This document shows positions 8,539 to 17,153 of a stretch of DNA of 64,000 nucleotides, piece after piece. Under the pieces are notes generated by a model that made no database searches, was not told the origin of the DNA, and worked only from the letters and a program-made list of their open reading frames with translations. Source of the stretch: Arthrobacter sp. AK04 (GTDB lineage: Bacteria > Actinomycetota > Actinomycetes > Actinomycetales > Micrococcaceae); NCBI RefSeq assembly GCF_021129155.1, contig NZ_JAJOMC010000008.1, forward strand, positions 52,028 through 116,027. Direction: 5' to 3'. Every line of letters begins with the position of its first letter. Positions within the stretch are counted from its first letter, which is position 1. Position numbers and translations under genes: made by a program.

Positions 8539-9699
8539 GTGGCCGCTAGATCTGAAATACCGTCCACCATCCCGTCTGACCAGAATTCCGCTCCGGACGG
8601 ACTGGGCGCTCGCCGGATGGCACCAGAGGATCGCGTCACCGCGTTGATGGATGGCCTGCACTCAATCCTGGAGCATGCGGTTGAGTCACCATCGCATTGG
8701 CAGGTGCTGCTCGATGCTTCCGCCACCTTGTGGCGCTACTCCGGCGGGAACGTTGCCTTGCTAATGATGCAGATGGCGCAGCGGGGGACCGATGAGCCGA
8801 CGCTCGTCGCGGGATACAAGGAATGGGAACGACACGGACGAACTGTCCTCCGGGGTGAGCATGCCCTCTGGGTCATTGCACCCAGGACTGCCCGAGTTCA
8901 ACAGATGCTTCTGCCCGACGGTACGCGTCAGCGCGTCCCCCTGGGCGATAAGCTGCCCAGCGGCGCAGTCGACGAGGGGAAGAAGACCCTCATCACCGGT
9001 TGGCGCGGTCAGGCAGTATTCGACGTTTCCCAGACTCAGGGCGCACCGCTGCTGGTTCCGAGACCAGCTAATCATTCGTCTGTGGAGGCGCCTCAGCTGT
9101 GGGAAGCACTGGCTGGAGTCGCCCGCGCGCGTGGTTTCTCAATCCACGTCACTGACGCGCAGTACGGACTAACGAGCGGCTTCACCGACTTCGCTCAGCG
9201 CCAGGTCCAAGTCGGTGGGTGGCTAAGCCCTGAGGAACGCACTGCCGTGCTTGCGCATGAGCTTGGGCATGTTCTGCTGCATGGTCCGGACGACCACGTA
9301 GGCAAGCTTTACGGGAGCAGCGTGGACCACCGCGGGCTGGCTGAAGTCGAAGCCGAGTCAGTTGCGTACACGGTGTTGAAGGCGCATGGGATAGACCGGG
9401 GTCCCCAGTCAGCAAGCTACCTATCCGGCTGGGCTGACGCAGTGATTGAGGCGGAGCATTCAGCCGCGAGTAACGACTCCTCCCGCAGCCAACCTCCTTC
9501 CCGCGTGGAGATAGCGAAGTCAGTCCTGGGGCGGGTCACGGCAGTCGCAAAGCAAATCCTTGAAGCAACTGATCCTCCGGGTACCGGTGGAAAGGTTCCG
9601 GTGGCTGAGGTCTCTCCCAGGGTTCATGGACAGGAGACCTATGCGGGCTTGGAGCAGCCGGGCGAGCCGTCCCGTGGCTTGGAGATCTCGGGCCCCTAG
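8539..9699 (+). CDS. ArdC-like antirestriction protein
   Basis: The protein has about 386 residues from GTG 8539 (AAGGG at 8527-8531 is a fitting ribosome site; GTG 8530 is the alternative). The N-terminal half (HWQVLLDASATLWRYSGGN, then VAGYKEWERHGRTV) matches the ssDNA-binding ArdC-N fold. The C-terminal half is an ImmA/IrrE-like zinc peptidase with HELGH at about residue 239 and a downstream EVEAESVAY that supplies the third ligand. ArdC proteins shield incoming plasmid DNA from host restriction. Its place between the secretion genes and ssb fits the leading-region role of protecting newly transferred single strands. Confidence 0.85.
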   Translation: MAARSEIPSTIPSDQNSAPDGLGARRMAPEDRVTALMDGLHSILEHAVESPSHWQVLLDASATLWRYSGGNVALLMMQMAQRGTDEPTLVAGYKEWERHGRTVLRGEHALWVIAPRTARVQQMLLPDGTRQRVPLGDKLPSGAVDEGKKTLITGWRGQAVFDVSQTQGAPLLVPRPANHSSVEAPQLWEALAGVARARGFSIHVTDAQYGLTSGFTDFAQRQVQVGGWLSPEERTAVLAHELGHVLLHGPDDHVGKLYGSSVDHRGLAEVEAESVAYTVLKAHGIDRGPQSASYLSGWADAVIEAEHSAASNDSSRSQPPSRVEIAKSVLGRVTAVAKQILEATDPPGTGGKVPVAEVSPRVHGQETYAGLEQPGEPSRGLEISGP

Positions 9700-9756
9700 G
9701 GCATCCACCAACTGTTGGACGGGAGAGCCCCGTCTACGAATGAAAGGGCAGAAGAT

Positions 9757-10260
9757 ATGAGCACCAAGATTCCGGTCAACATTGTTGGCAATCTCGTTGC
9801 GGACCCCGAGCTCACGTATGGGGAGTCGGGTGTAGCACACGCCAAACTGCGGGTTGCTGTGAACCAGCGGATTCAGGGAGCAGACGGCTCCTGGCAGGAC
9901 GGAGAGCCTGTTTTCCACAACGTCTCCGCGTTCCGGGCGCTCGCAGAGAATGCTTCGAACTCCTTGAAGAAGGGCGACCCGGTTACGGTGTCGGGGGAAC
10001 TCGAGTTCCGTGCCTTCGAAAAGGACGGGGAGACGCGTGAAGCACGCCGCATTGTGGCTGAAACCATCGGCCCTGACCTCCGCTTCGGCACGGCTGCTTA
10101 CCATCGCTCTCCACGTGCCGCGGCTGGTCCAGAAGCTGGAGTGGGTGCTGGCCTGCAGGCTGCTCCCGAAGCAGCGCAACCCGCCTACAGCATCGCTACG
10201 AAGGGACCGGTGGCCGCGCCCCCTTTAGGCGGGCCGGCGCGGGCTGACATAAGCATGTAG
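9757..10260 (+). CDS. ssb: Single-stranded DNA-binding protein
   Basis: This 167-residue SSB starts at ATG 9757, 57 bp after the ArdC gene, with an AGAAG ribosome site. The OB fold covers residues 1-108 (INIVGNLVADPELTYG-like start, FHNVSAFRALAENASNSLKKGDPVTVSGEL). The tail is Ala/Pro/Gly-rich and ends PARADISM rather than in the acidic DDDIPF-type tip of chromosomal SSBs. It therefore probably lacks the usual interaction peptide. It would coat the transferred strand, and plasmid SSBs commonly accompany ArdC. Confidence 0.92.
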   Translation: MSTKIPVNIVGNLVADPELTYGESGVAHAKLRVAVNQRIQGADGSWQDGEPVFHNVSAFRALAENASNSLKKGDPVTVSGELEFRAFEKDGETREARRIVAETIGPDLRFGTAAYHRSPRAAAGPEAGVGAGLQAAPEAAQPAYSIATKGPVAAPPLGGPARADISM

Positions 10261-10598
10261 CTGACTGCTGCTGGCAGTGTGGTGGCCTGATCCTCATTGG
10301 ACCAGGCCATCACGTTGTCAACGCTCCACATGTACGCTCAGACGCTTTCGGCCGCCGCTTTAAGACAATCGGCGGAACTGTCCAGGCTTCACCTGCACCA
10401 GGATCGGCAGCGCGAGCTGGACCGGTGCGGCGCCGACCGGCTTGTCGAGAAGATCGTTGATTGACGTCTGTCCTCTCAGCTCCCCTGAGGGATCTCTTTC
10501 CATGCCCACGACCCTAGGCACGACCGCGAGCCTTGCCTTTCTTCAACACGCGCGACGCTACCCGATGATTACCTGAGCGTCGCCGGGATGGCTGCCAA
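10261..10598. other. Intergenic region with a hairpin after ssb
   Basis: No gene is seen. An 11-bp stem (10279-10289 with 10303-10313, one G-U pair, 13-nt loop) begins 18 bp after the ssb stop but has no T run. It could slow or process the + strand transcript. The rest is unremarkable. The + strand operon ends here, facing the - strand genes to the right. Confidence 0.45.
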
Positions 10599-10883
10599 CT
10601 ACAGCGCACTACTGCCCTTCCACTCATCAGGCTTTACACGCCTGATGCTCGAGGAGTGCGCCCAACCCATGTGGTATATGCCAAAATTATCCAGCCACTC
10701 GATGAGGCCGTACTTGTGGGTCCACCCGACGGCTTTGCCGTAAATTCCGCTGACGTACACAAGCGGACGCCCATACTTCGGGAAATCTCGGATGGGTGCG
10801 GGGTCATCTATTGGCCGGCTTGCTTCGGCGTCCATGCGCATCATCATTCGCTCGACATCTTCAGGGGAGCCGGACTTGATCAT
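10599..10883 (-). CDS. Small hypothetical protein
   Basis: This 94-residue soluble protein begins acidic and Met-rich (EDVERMMMRMDAEA). An aromatic C-terminal half follows (YGRPLVYVSGIYGKAVGWTHKYG, broken here only for length, then EWLDNFGIYHMGW). I recognise no family. The composition looks like a genuine small globular protein. It is the last gene on the - strand of the relaxase side, 65 bp downstream of the membrane-protein gene. A near-perfect palindrome sits 15-34 bp before its start. The Shine-Dalgarno sequence is weak, so it may be leaderless or differently initiated. Confidence 0.5.
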   Translation of the reverse strand: MIKSGSPEDVERMMMRMDAEASRPIDDPAPIRDFPKYGRPLVYVSGIYGKAVGWTHKYGLIEWLDNFGIYHMGWAHSSSIRRVKPDEWKGSSAL

Positions 10884-10897
10884 GAAGATATTTTAGA

Positions 10898-10917
10898 ACA
10901 TACATTCGAATGTTTGT
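10898..10917. promoter_or_regulatory. 20-bp palindrome, candidate operator
   Basis: ACATACATTC is followed directly by GAATGTTTGT, so 9 of 10 pairs match around a central TTCGAA. It lies 15-34 bp upstream of the - strand gene starting at 10883, in an AT-rich patch, and could be a repressor site on its promoter. No regulator is assigned. Confidence 0.4.
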
Positions 10918-10948
10918 ATCGCCAGAGTGTCGTAACAGTAGATGCCGC

Positions 10949-11485
10949 TTAGGGGCTGCGGCCTTCGGCGGGTGCCCAAGCTAAGCAGTCGGCGGCTCGA
11001 ATGAAATACGTCTCAGGCCAGGGCGCGCTCGGCCTTACTTGACTGGGGTCGGGGGCGATGAGCAGGACGGATCCTGGCCATAGTGGTTCGGGTAGTGCTT
11101 CTATCCAGGCGCGCTGAACGTGGTTGAAGCGGTTCCACATGATGGTGACCCACGCGCCGGTGGGTTGTAGCGCATCGACGCTGAGGAGGGTCACCTCTGT
11201 CGTGGTCCCGCTGGCCAGCTTAGCGTTGTCGAAGGATCGCCATCTGTTTGCTGCCTTAGCCAGCCAGGTCCGCCGTCGAGCGGATCTTTTCCCCCATAAC
11301 AGCGCCAGCACTAAAACAGTTGCCAGCAACAAGCTGCCAACGATGACCTTCATGACGAGAGGAAGTTCCGTGGCGGCCAAGGCTATGAGTGAGAGGGCGA
11401 AGACTATGAAGACAACCGCGCTGGCTATCACTAGTCCGGTTGTCGCTACCTTGGGTCTTACCGCCGGATTGACGACCATTCGCAT
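10949..11485 (-). CDS. Membrane protein, relaxase operon
   Basis: This 178-residue protein has two adjacent membrane helices at about residues 16-37 and 43-64. A basic stretch (GKRSARRRTW) and a C-terminal soluble domain of about 100 residues follow, with Trp-rich segments (PTGAWVTIMWNRF, PEPLWPGSVLLIAPD). The start lies 15 bp downstream of the relaxase stop, so it is probably cotranscribed. The family is not recognised. A role in conjugation, or in surface exclusion or entry control, is possible from position only. Confidence 0.65.
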   Translation of the reverse strand: MRMVVNPAVRPKVATTGLVIASAVVFIVFALSLIALAATELPLVMKVIVGSLLLATVLVLALLWGKRSARRRTWLAKAANRWRSFDNAKLASGTTTEVTLLSVDALQPTGAWVTIMWNRFNHVQRAWIEALPEPLWPGSVLLIAPDPSQVRPSAPWPETYFIRAADCLAWAPAEGRSP

Positions 11486-11500
11486 TACCTCCTTACCAGA

Positions 11501-14500
11501 TTAGAGCTGCCAGCCGGCACTTGTAAGGACGACTTGCTGAGAAAGGGCTGAATCCACATGTGAGTCATCCAGTTGAGCGGTGCCACGGCGATGAGCATTG
11601 TTGATCGCTGCGTTGATTCGTTCACGCTGGCCGCTTTGTTCCCATTCGTAATTCGTGGGAGACGGGCCCAGAGGGAGGGGAGAGTCCGGCAGCGCCCACC
11701 TGTCGCGAAAGACGGCAACGTCACGGACGAGCTGCCAGGTTTCGCCGCTGGTGCTATCTCCGACGGCTTCGAGCAAAGCACGTTTCCACTCAGGATCGGC
11801 TGTCAGCGCTGCCATGCTCACGGTCTCCGTCCTTTGGGAGATACGTATCCTGACCTGCTGAATCATCGACGCTAAGTCAGGGCGCGGAATGGAGAGCTTT
11901 TCAACCAGAGGTTCCTCAACCGCCGTCGTCCTTCCTTTTATGAACTGGCGTAAGCGCACGCTGAGGACGGCGCAGCGATCATTGGCACTGCTAGTTTCTT
12001 GGCAGAACTGGCTCAGTATGCGCTCGCTACGCTGCCGGCTGACGGCTGTGGCTTTCCGCCATGCCGCGACAGCTGCACCCCACGACGGAGATTCTTCGAA
12101 TTCCGGTGAGGCACCAGGGGCTTGTTCGTCCAACTGCTGCCTAAGATCCAGTCCTGCCGCGATCTGCGCGAGGTAGTCATACTCCGCGTAAAGCCGCTCA
12201 AGGCTGTCCGCCTTCCTAAGCTCCGCGTCACGAATCTCGTGGGCGGTACGCTCAGCGCCTTCCGCAGCGAGTACCTCGCCGAGGATTTCCCGCCACGACA
12301 GCTCCTGGGACGGGTCGACGGCAGGATGGTCGGCGTCGTCACCTTCGCTGACGTACGCAAAGTTACCGGAACGGCCACGCGTCATGCTCACATACAGCAG
12401 CTCGCGGGTGAGCCGGCCCTGGGTGACTACCGTGTGGCCGGTGTCTACGGTAATGCCCTGGGAACGGTGGGCTGTGGTCGCGTAGCCCAGCTCGACGGAT
12501 ATCTCCAGATACGCCCGGGGGAGTAGGACGCTCGCGCCTGTGTCCCGCCGCCGCGCGAGCAGGGAGCCGTCACGCCGACTGATGCCTTCGACGTCGAACA
12601 GCGTTCCATTCCGCACGAAAGCACCGCTGCTGTCCACGAGCTTCCGGTCATTTCCCCGGGCGATGATGGCGTCACCGGAACCCGCACGTAAGCCATCGCT
12701 GAGCAGCACAGTCTGATCGGGATCAACTTCACCCTGTGACACTCGGTCCGCCTGCGCCCGTTCATTGAGCATGCCGACCGTTTCATTGTCGGCGGCAATG
12801 AGGATGGACGACTTGCCTGCCCGAGTATCTGCCTGCCAGGCGACGTAGGCCTGGTCAGCCATATTCAGGTAGGTGCCGTGCCGGATCCGCCCATGTTGGG
12901 CATAGTCGTTGATGACTGAGTAGTCACCATTCCGGAGCTTGAGCGACGACGCACGCTCCCACTCCTCATGGAATCTCCAGATCGTGCTCAGCCGTGTTGC
13001 CTTACCCTGCCGGTCCAGCCAGCCAAGTACGCCTCCGGCGTCGATGGCGTCCAGCTGTCCCGGGTCGCCGACCAGGAGGATCTTCGCGCCAGCATTCTGG
13101 GCCTGCTGTACGAGAGCCGCAAGCTGGAAAGTCGAGACCATCGACGCTTCATCAACGATGATGAGCTGATTCGCGTGGAAGCACCAGCGTTGCTGGGTGG
13201 CAGCGAGCTGCGCCGCCTCCTGGGCTAACGCGATGCTCCAGCGCTCGCCGAAACGAGCCGTGGTCAGTTGCGCCTGCACACTGAAGAAGCGCCCCGCCCG
13301 TGAACTGGCCCCCTGGCCGGCCGATTCGTGCAGCCACTTAGTGACGTTTTCCGTTGCCATAGCGAGTTCGCGGCCCAGCACTTCCGCGCTGGCAGCTGCC
13401 GGGGCGAGTCCTACAACGCTGCCGGCGCCGTACTCCGATTCCCATACGGCCTTTACTGCACTCAACGTTGTCGTCTTTCCCGTGCCCGCTGGCCCCACGA
13501 TCGCGTCGAGCCGGTTGCCGCTTAGGACTACGTCGGCAACGGCGGCACGCTGATCGGAGTGAAGCACTCGGCTCTCCGGCTGTTGGACTCGGTCAAGTAG
13601 ATCCATAATGACGTCGGCGCGGACTGCAGGGCCGCCGTCGTCGTTCATTGTTGCCATGACCGCGTGCTCATAGGCGAGCGTGGACGTATCGGTGTAGAGG
13701 CGCGATCCGTGAAAGTCGAAGACGCTTCGTGGTCCATGCCGGACGTCTGCCTCGGCGTGGGCAGGGACGGTGTACCGGTAATCATTCAGAGGCACGGACT
13801 GCTGCTCGGCCGCGGTGGCGACGGCGTCCATGAGCGTGCTCCTGTCCGCCGCTGTGCGGCAACGCACCTGGGCGCAGACGCGTTCGGCTTCCGCAAGGAG
13901 ATTCCAGCGGTTCCAGGTTGAGCGTTTGTGGGCGACCCGCTCACGGGTCAGGGTTGCGACGGCGGATATCCAGTCAGAGGTGAAGTCAGTGAAGCCAAAT
14001 GGGGCAATTCGGGAGCGGTTGATCGTTGCCGCGATAACGTCGTCCGGTGGGAATCCTTTGGCGGTGGCGCGTTCCTGCCATTCTCTGGACAACTCGTGCA
14101 GGGGAGTGGGGAGCTCGGACTTGGGGACGCGTGTGGTGAGGGTCGCTTGCTGCCGCAGCTTGATGACCGTTGCTGTGCTTGGCGGATGGCCGTGTTCCGT
14201 AGTCCACTCCGCGACGAGGCGGTCTGTTTCCACATTGATCAGACGGGACCGGTTCGAGAACTCGCGGATGAGGTCCCCATCGACCCCGGTGAGCTGCTGG
14301 CTGGGATTGCCCGTATTGGCGACGGGGAGGCGGATGTCCGTGTCGCTCCCAAGTTCCCGCTGGAGGGCGTCAAAGAGGAGTCCGTTGTAGTGTTCGCTGG
14401 CGGCGACGGCGGCCTTGTATAGAGTGCGGGAGTCAAGGGTGACCCAAGCTCCGTCGGTGATGCGCTGGATGCGGTTGGCGATGACAAGGTGGGTGTGGAG

Positions 14501-15064
14501 TTGCGGGTCGCCCGTGCGAGATTCCCAGTGGTCGAAGGCGGCGGCGATGGCGCCCATTGTGCCGACGTGGGCGACGCCGTTTCGTCCGGCGCGGGTGTGA
14601 ATGACCTGCTCTTCCAGCCAGGCAAGAGTTGCCTCCACCGCCTCGTGGTGGGTGCGGAGAATCTGGTCTTGCGTACTGCGAGGGCTGAGCGCCCAGAGGA
14701 CGGACACCGACTTCGGCGCGCTAAAGGTCAGGTCGAAACCTACGACGGCGTGCCTCACCGTTGGTGGGCCGGTTTTGTTTTCGACGGAGGTGGGTTGGCT
14801 ATGCGGGCGGCCCAGCGGCGCATTGGTGTCCGGATGCACGGCTAAGTCGAAGACTGCTTTCGCGTCTGTTTCGGTGACGACGTCGCCGGCACCTCTGTTG
14901 ATGCCTGGCAGTCCGCTGCCGATCCACCATCCTTCAGGCGTCCCGGCCTTCATGTAGTAGGTGGTGGCGTCCGGGGGAGTGGCGGTGAGGTCATCCATCA
15001 TCGTGGTCTTGAACAGGTAGCGCAGACCTGATTGTGCCGAGAGGCGTGCGATGGACATCGTCAT
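11501..15064 (-). CDS. traA: MobF-type relaxase-helicase (TraA/TrwC-like)
   Basis: The product has 1187 residues from ATG 15064, which overlaps the upstream stop as ATGA; the open frame extends further up but that part belongs to the neighbour. The N-terminal relaxase domain has candidate catalytic tyrosines at Y36/Y37 (TTYYMKAG) and the 3-His metal site H179, H190 and H192 (HWESRTGDPQLHTHL). A RecD-like helicase follows with Walker A GPAGTGKT at 524-531, Walker B IIVDEASM near 615, and a late YATTAHRSQG motif. A charged helical tail closes it. The enzyme nicks oriT, stays covalently bound to the 5' end and unwinds the plasmid for transfer. Confidence 0.93.
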   Translation of the reverse strand: MTMSIARLSAQSGLRYLFKTTMMDDLTATPPDATTYYMKAGTPEGWWIGSGLPGINRGAGDVVTETDAKAVFDLAVHPDTNAPLGRPHSQPTSVENKTGPPTVRHAVVGFDLTFSAPKSVSVLWALSPRSTQDQILRTHHEAVEATLAWLEEQVIHTRAGRNGVAHVGTMGAIAAAFDHWESRTGDPQLHTHLVIANRIQRITDGAWVTLDSRTLYKAAVAASEHYNGLLFDALQRELGSDTDIRLPVANTGNPSQQLTGVDGDLIREFSNRSRLINVETDRLVAEWTTEHGHPPSTATVIKLRQQATLTTRVPKSELPTPLHELSREWQERATAKGFPPDDVIAATINRSRIAPFGFTDFTSDWISAVATLTRERVAHKRSTWNRWNLLAEAERVCAQVRCRTAADRSTLMDAVATAAEQQSVPLNDYRYTVPAHAEADVRHGPRSVFDFHGSRLYTDTSTLAYEHAVMATMNDDGGPAVRADVIMDLLDRVQQPESRVLHSDQRAAVADVVLSGNRLDAIVGPAGTGKTTTLSAVKAVWESEYGAGSVVGLAPAAASAEVLGRELAMATENVTKWLHESAGQGASSRAGRFFSVQAQLTTARFGERWSIALAQEAAQLAATQQRWCFHANQLIIVDEASMVSTFQLAALVQQAQNAGAKILLVGDPGQLDAIDAGGVLGWLDRQGKATRLSTIWRFHEEWERASSLKLRNGDYSVINDYAQHGRIRHGTYLNMADQAYVAWQADTRAGKSSILIAADNETVGMLNERAQADRVSQGEVDPDQTVLLSDGLRAGSGDAIIARGNDRKLVDSSGAFVRNGTLFDVEGISRRDGSLLARRRDTGASVLLPRAYLEISVELGYATTAHRSQGITVDTGHTVVTQGRLTRELLYVSMTRGRSGNFAYVSEGDDADHPAVDPSQELSWREILGEVLAAEGAERTAHEIRDAELRKADSLERLYAEYDYLAQIAAGLDLRQQLDEQAPGASPEFEESPSWGAAVAAWRKATAVSRQRSERILSQFCQETSSANDRCAVLSVRLRQFIKGRTTAVEEPLVEKLSIPRPDLASMIQQVRIRISQRTETVSMAALTADPEWKRALLEAVGDSTSGETWQLVRDVAVFRDRWALPDSPLPLGPSPTNYEWEQSGQRERINAAINNAHRRGTAQLDDSHVDSALSQQVVLTSAGWQL

Positions 15065-15570
15065 GGCCGCGCCGCTCTTGCGTGGCGCTTGGATGGATGC
15101 CATCCGCGGCGGTTGAGGATGTCCAGCGTTGCGGGGTCCAGGGCGACGCCTTTTGCGTTCGCAAGCGAGACCAGCCATGCTGCGAGATGCGCGAGATCCT
15201 GCACGTTGGTCCGTTGCGCACGCTTCAGCCGGGCTACTTCGAGCTGGAGGACATTGTTGCTTTGACGCTGCTCGGAATTGTCGGCCTCAAGCCGATCAAT
15301 CTCACAGGACTGGGAGCGGAGCTTGGACTGGAGAATCTCGACCCGGCGCTGGCAGATCTTTGTCCTAGTTGCCAGCTGGTTCTGCAAAGCCTTCAGCTCG
15401 TCCTTGGGAAATACGGCTCCGACATCAGCTCTTACCGACGCGGAGGGACGGCGGGAAGTTCGACGTATACGGTCCCGTTTCCTGTTGCCGCAGCGGATCG
15501 AACAGAACCGCTGACCCCTACGGGAAGGCTCGAAGCCACCCGTGCACTCTTCGCAAATCTTGACGCTCAC
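15061..15570 (-). CDS. Zinc-finger/coiled-coil protein upstream of relaxase
   Basis: This 169-residue protein starts with a compact zinc-binding site (CEECTGGFEPSRRGQRFCS, then C in SIRCGN). A basic RKRDRIRRTSRR stretch follows, then a coiled coil at about residues 55-120 (KALQNQL, EILQSKL, RLEADN, VLQLEVARLKR). The C-terminal part (NAKGVALDPATLDILNRRGW) looks like a small helical domain. Overlap of 4 bp with the relaxase gene indicates co-translation. A DNA-binding accessory of the relaxosome or a regulator of the relaxase operon is likely from context. Confidence 0.7.
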   Translation of the reverse strand: MSVKICEECTGGFEPSRRGQRFCSIRCGNRKRDRIRRTSRRPSASVRADVGAVFPKDELKALQNQLATRTKICQRRVEILQSKLRSQSCEIDRLEADNSEQRQSNNVLQLEVARLKRAQRTNVQDLAHLAAWLVSLANAKGVALDPATLDILNRRGWHPSKRHARAARP

Positions 15571-15599
15571 GATGGTTCATCAGTCCCGGGGGCCGGTTT

Positions 15600-15700
15600 C
15601 GACATGACCAGACGTGAGCTGTCCTCACGCTGATGACCTTGGATGCCAGAGGTGTGAAGGACAAGAAGCGCGTCTACGACTGCTCGTAGCTGGTGACTCG
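15600..15700. other. Candidate oriT region
   Basis: Two perfect short hairpins lie just upstream of the relaxase operon: CGTGAG (15613-15618) with CTCACG (15624-15629), and CTACGA (15674-15679) with TCGTAG (15684-15689). MobF origins usually lie next to the relaxase gene and contain inverted repeats beside the nic site. No nic consensus could be assigned by eye. Confidence 0.35.
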
Positions 15701-16329
15701 GGAACTCAAAGCCTCTGTACGAGGTGATTCCTATTGCATTGCCGGTGTTGTATCAGTTTGGGATCTTAGGACACAGGTGTCCCATGTAAGGAGTTGGTGA
15801 ATGAAGGTTCATTCTGACTCCGAAACAGACGGGGAGCTGGTGTCAGATTGAGGTGTACTCCAAACTGAGGCCGCGCTGGATGGTGCCAGTGGAGGATTTG
15901 TGGTCTTGAAAGACAAGGGGTCTCTAGAGCTCGATAGCGCCTCCGTGTCGCTGCGGCGAGAACTACGTTGACTGGTCACTTGTTTGGCCGATCTGATGGT
16001 TGGAGCCAGAACATGAAGGCTGTAGCCGGTTGTGCGCGCATTGCGGGTCTCGTCACGGCCCACCAGATCAGTTGGCCGGCTGGGATGTCGCGGGTGAACC
16101 GGTGACATGGGAGCCGTGTTCTCAGAGCAGCAGGGATGGACTGGCCAGGCCGCTGGTGTTTGTCCGCCAGCAGTCGGGAGGTGTCCGCTTCCCGGTCACC
16201 TTTGCCTTCCAAGCTTCCACCGGAGCCGCTGGCGCCGCTCCGGTGACGAGGTCGTGGCCGGAGCTGCTGTGGCTGGCGCCAACAGTCAGGACTCGGCTGT
16301 ATAAAAGTCGCAGAACGCGCCGAGTTACG
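15701..16329. other. Non-coding or decayed region
   Basis: No intact gene is seen. Frames are broken on both strands. Because a decayed coupling-protein 3' end begins at about 16.33 kb, part of this stretch may be unrecognisable remains of its upstream portion. Confidence 0.45.
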
Positions 16330-16893
16330 ATTCCGGTCCGTGCTCCGGAGGCTTTGGTCCGTTCGTTGTCTGCTCGGAAACTCTGGTCAGCATCCAACGT
16401 CAAAATCTACGGCGGCGGCGTCTCCGAAGTAGGCTACCTCGACGAACTCTCCGCCTCATCGGCCAGTACAGCTACATCAACGTCTCCCGCAGCCACAGCA
16501 GAACCGGATCCTCCTCCTCCCGGTAGGAGAGCAAGGACGAGATCCTGTCGGTTGCCGACCTGACCGCGCTGCCACGGTTCCGGGCCATCCTCCTGGCCTC
16601 CGGCGCCCGGGCCATCATGATCGAAACGATTTCCTGGATGAACGGCCCCCCATGCCCAAAAGGTCAAAGACTCCCTAGCAGCCAAGGAAACAACTGAGCG
16701 TGCCCCTGTGGCAGTTGCCGCCCACAATCCATGGACGGACGGAGACAAGGCGTGGGTGAAGAGTCCGGAGACGAAGAGGAACAGCCCCCAGCAGGCGGGC
16801 ACGGCCACGCCGAGCCCGAACCGGAACTGGTGTACTCCAGCGCCGTGGAGTTCTTCGCTGAGCTCCTGGCCCAGTCCTACGTCCGGGAGGTGA
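16330..16893 (+). pseudogene. Decayed VirD4/TraG-type coupling protein, C-terminal remnant
   Basis: Stitching frames recovers the C-terminal part of a type IV coupling protein. KLWSASNVKIYGGGVSEVGYL is followed, after a +1 shift near 16450, by IGQYSYINVSRSHS, then a TAG at 16524-16526. EILSVADLTALPRFRAILL and ETISWMNGP come next, and after an extra C in the run at about 16650, QKVKDSLAAKE. These are hallmark elements of the TraM-recognition half of TraD/TraG proteins. The N-terminal ATPase half is missing. The gene is dead (two frameshifts and a nonsense codon). It is followed by a DUF4913 pseudogene, copying the order of the intact pair at 6.1-8.5 kb. Confidence 0.8.
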
Positions 16894-17153
16894 ATGAGGG
16901 AGCAGCGTTCGCGTGGTGCCCTGAGTGGTACAAATACCCCGAAGCCCTCATCCGGATAGAAGCCATCTGGCGGGGCTTGGGAACACTTACGGCTCGAGCA
17001 TGCTCTAGGGGTAAGCACCTGGTAGCTGAACCACGCCGATTCCCACACATGCGCGTCCTCTTGGACAAAGAAGGCCCCTTCAAAAAACGCGCCTACGACG
17101 GACACAAAACCCCCCGCCCGCGACAGAACCGCTCTTCCCCACAAGACCCCTGA
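16752..17153 (+). pseudogene. Decayed DUF4913 protein gene
   Basis: GTG 16752 has GGAGA at 16741-16745. An acidic N-terminus leads into a textbook DUF4913 core: LVYSSAVEFFAELL, then WCPEWYKYPEALIRIEAIWR. The frame then slips near 16975. The expected continuation AWEHLRLEHALGVSTW is in the +1 frame, followed by a TAG at 17023-17025 and LNHADSH. A compensating shift near 17040 restores MRVLLDKEGPF. The uninterrupted 140-residue frame is therefore misleading, because its middle ~30 residues are out of frame. Two opposite single-base indels plus one nonsense change explain the state. Confidence 0.8.

Noticed and set aside
16434..17144. 236-codon open frame on the - strand
   Set aside because: It runs antisense to two pseudogenes whose + strand remains are recognisable (coupling protein and DUF4913). 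Its own sequence has no domain and no ribosome site.
16731..17153. Intact 140-codon DUF4913 gene
   Set aside because: The frame is open, but its middle ~30 residues are nonsense. Conserved residues lie in the +1 frame with a stop, so the gene is broken.
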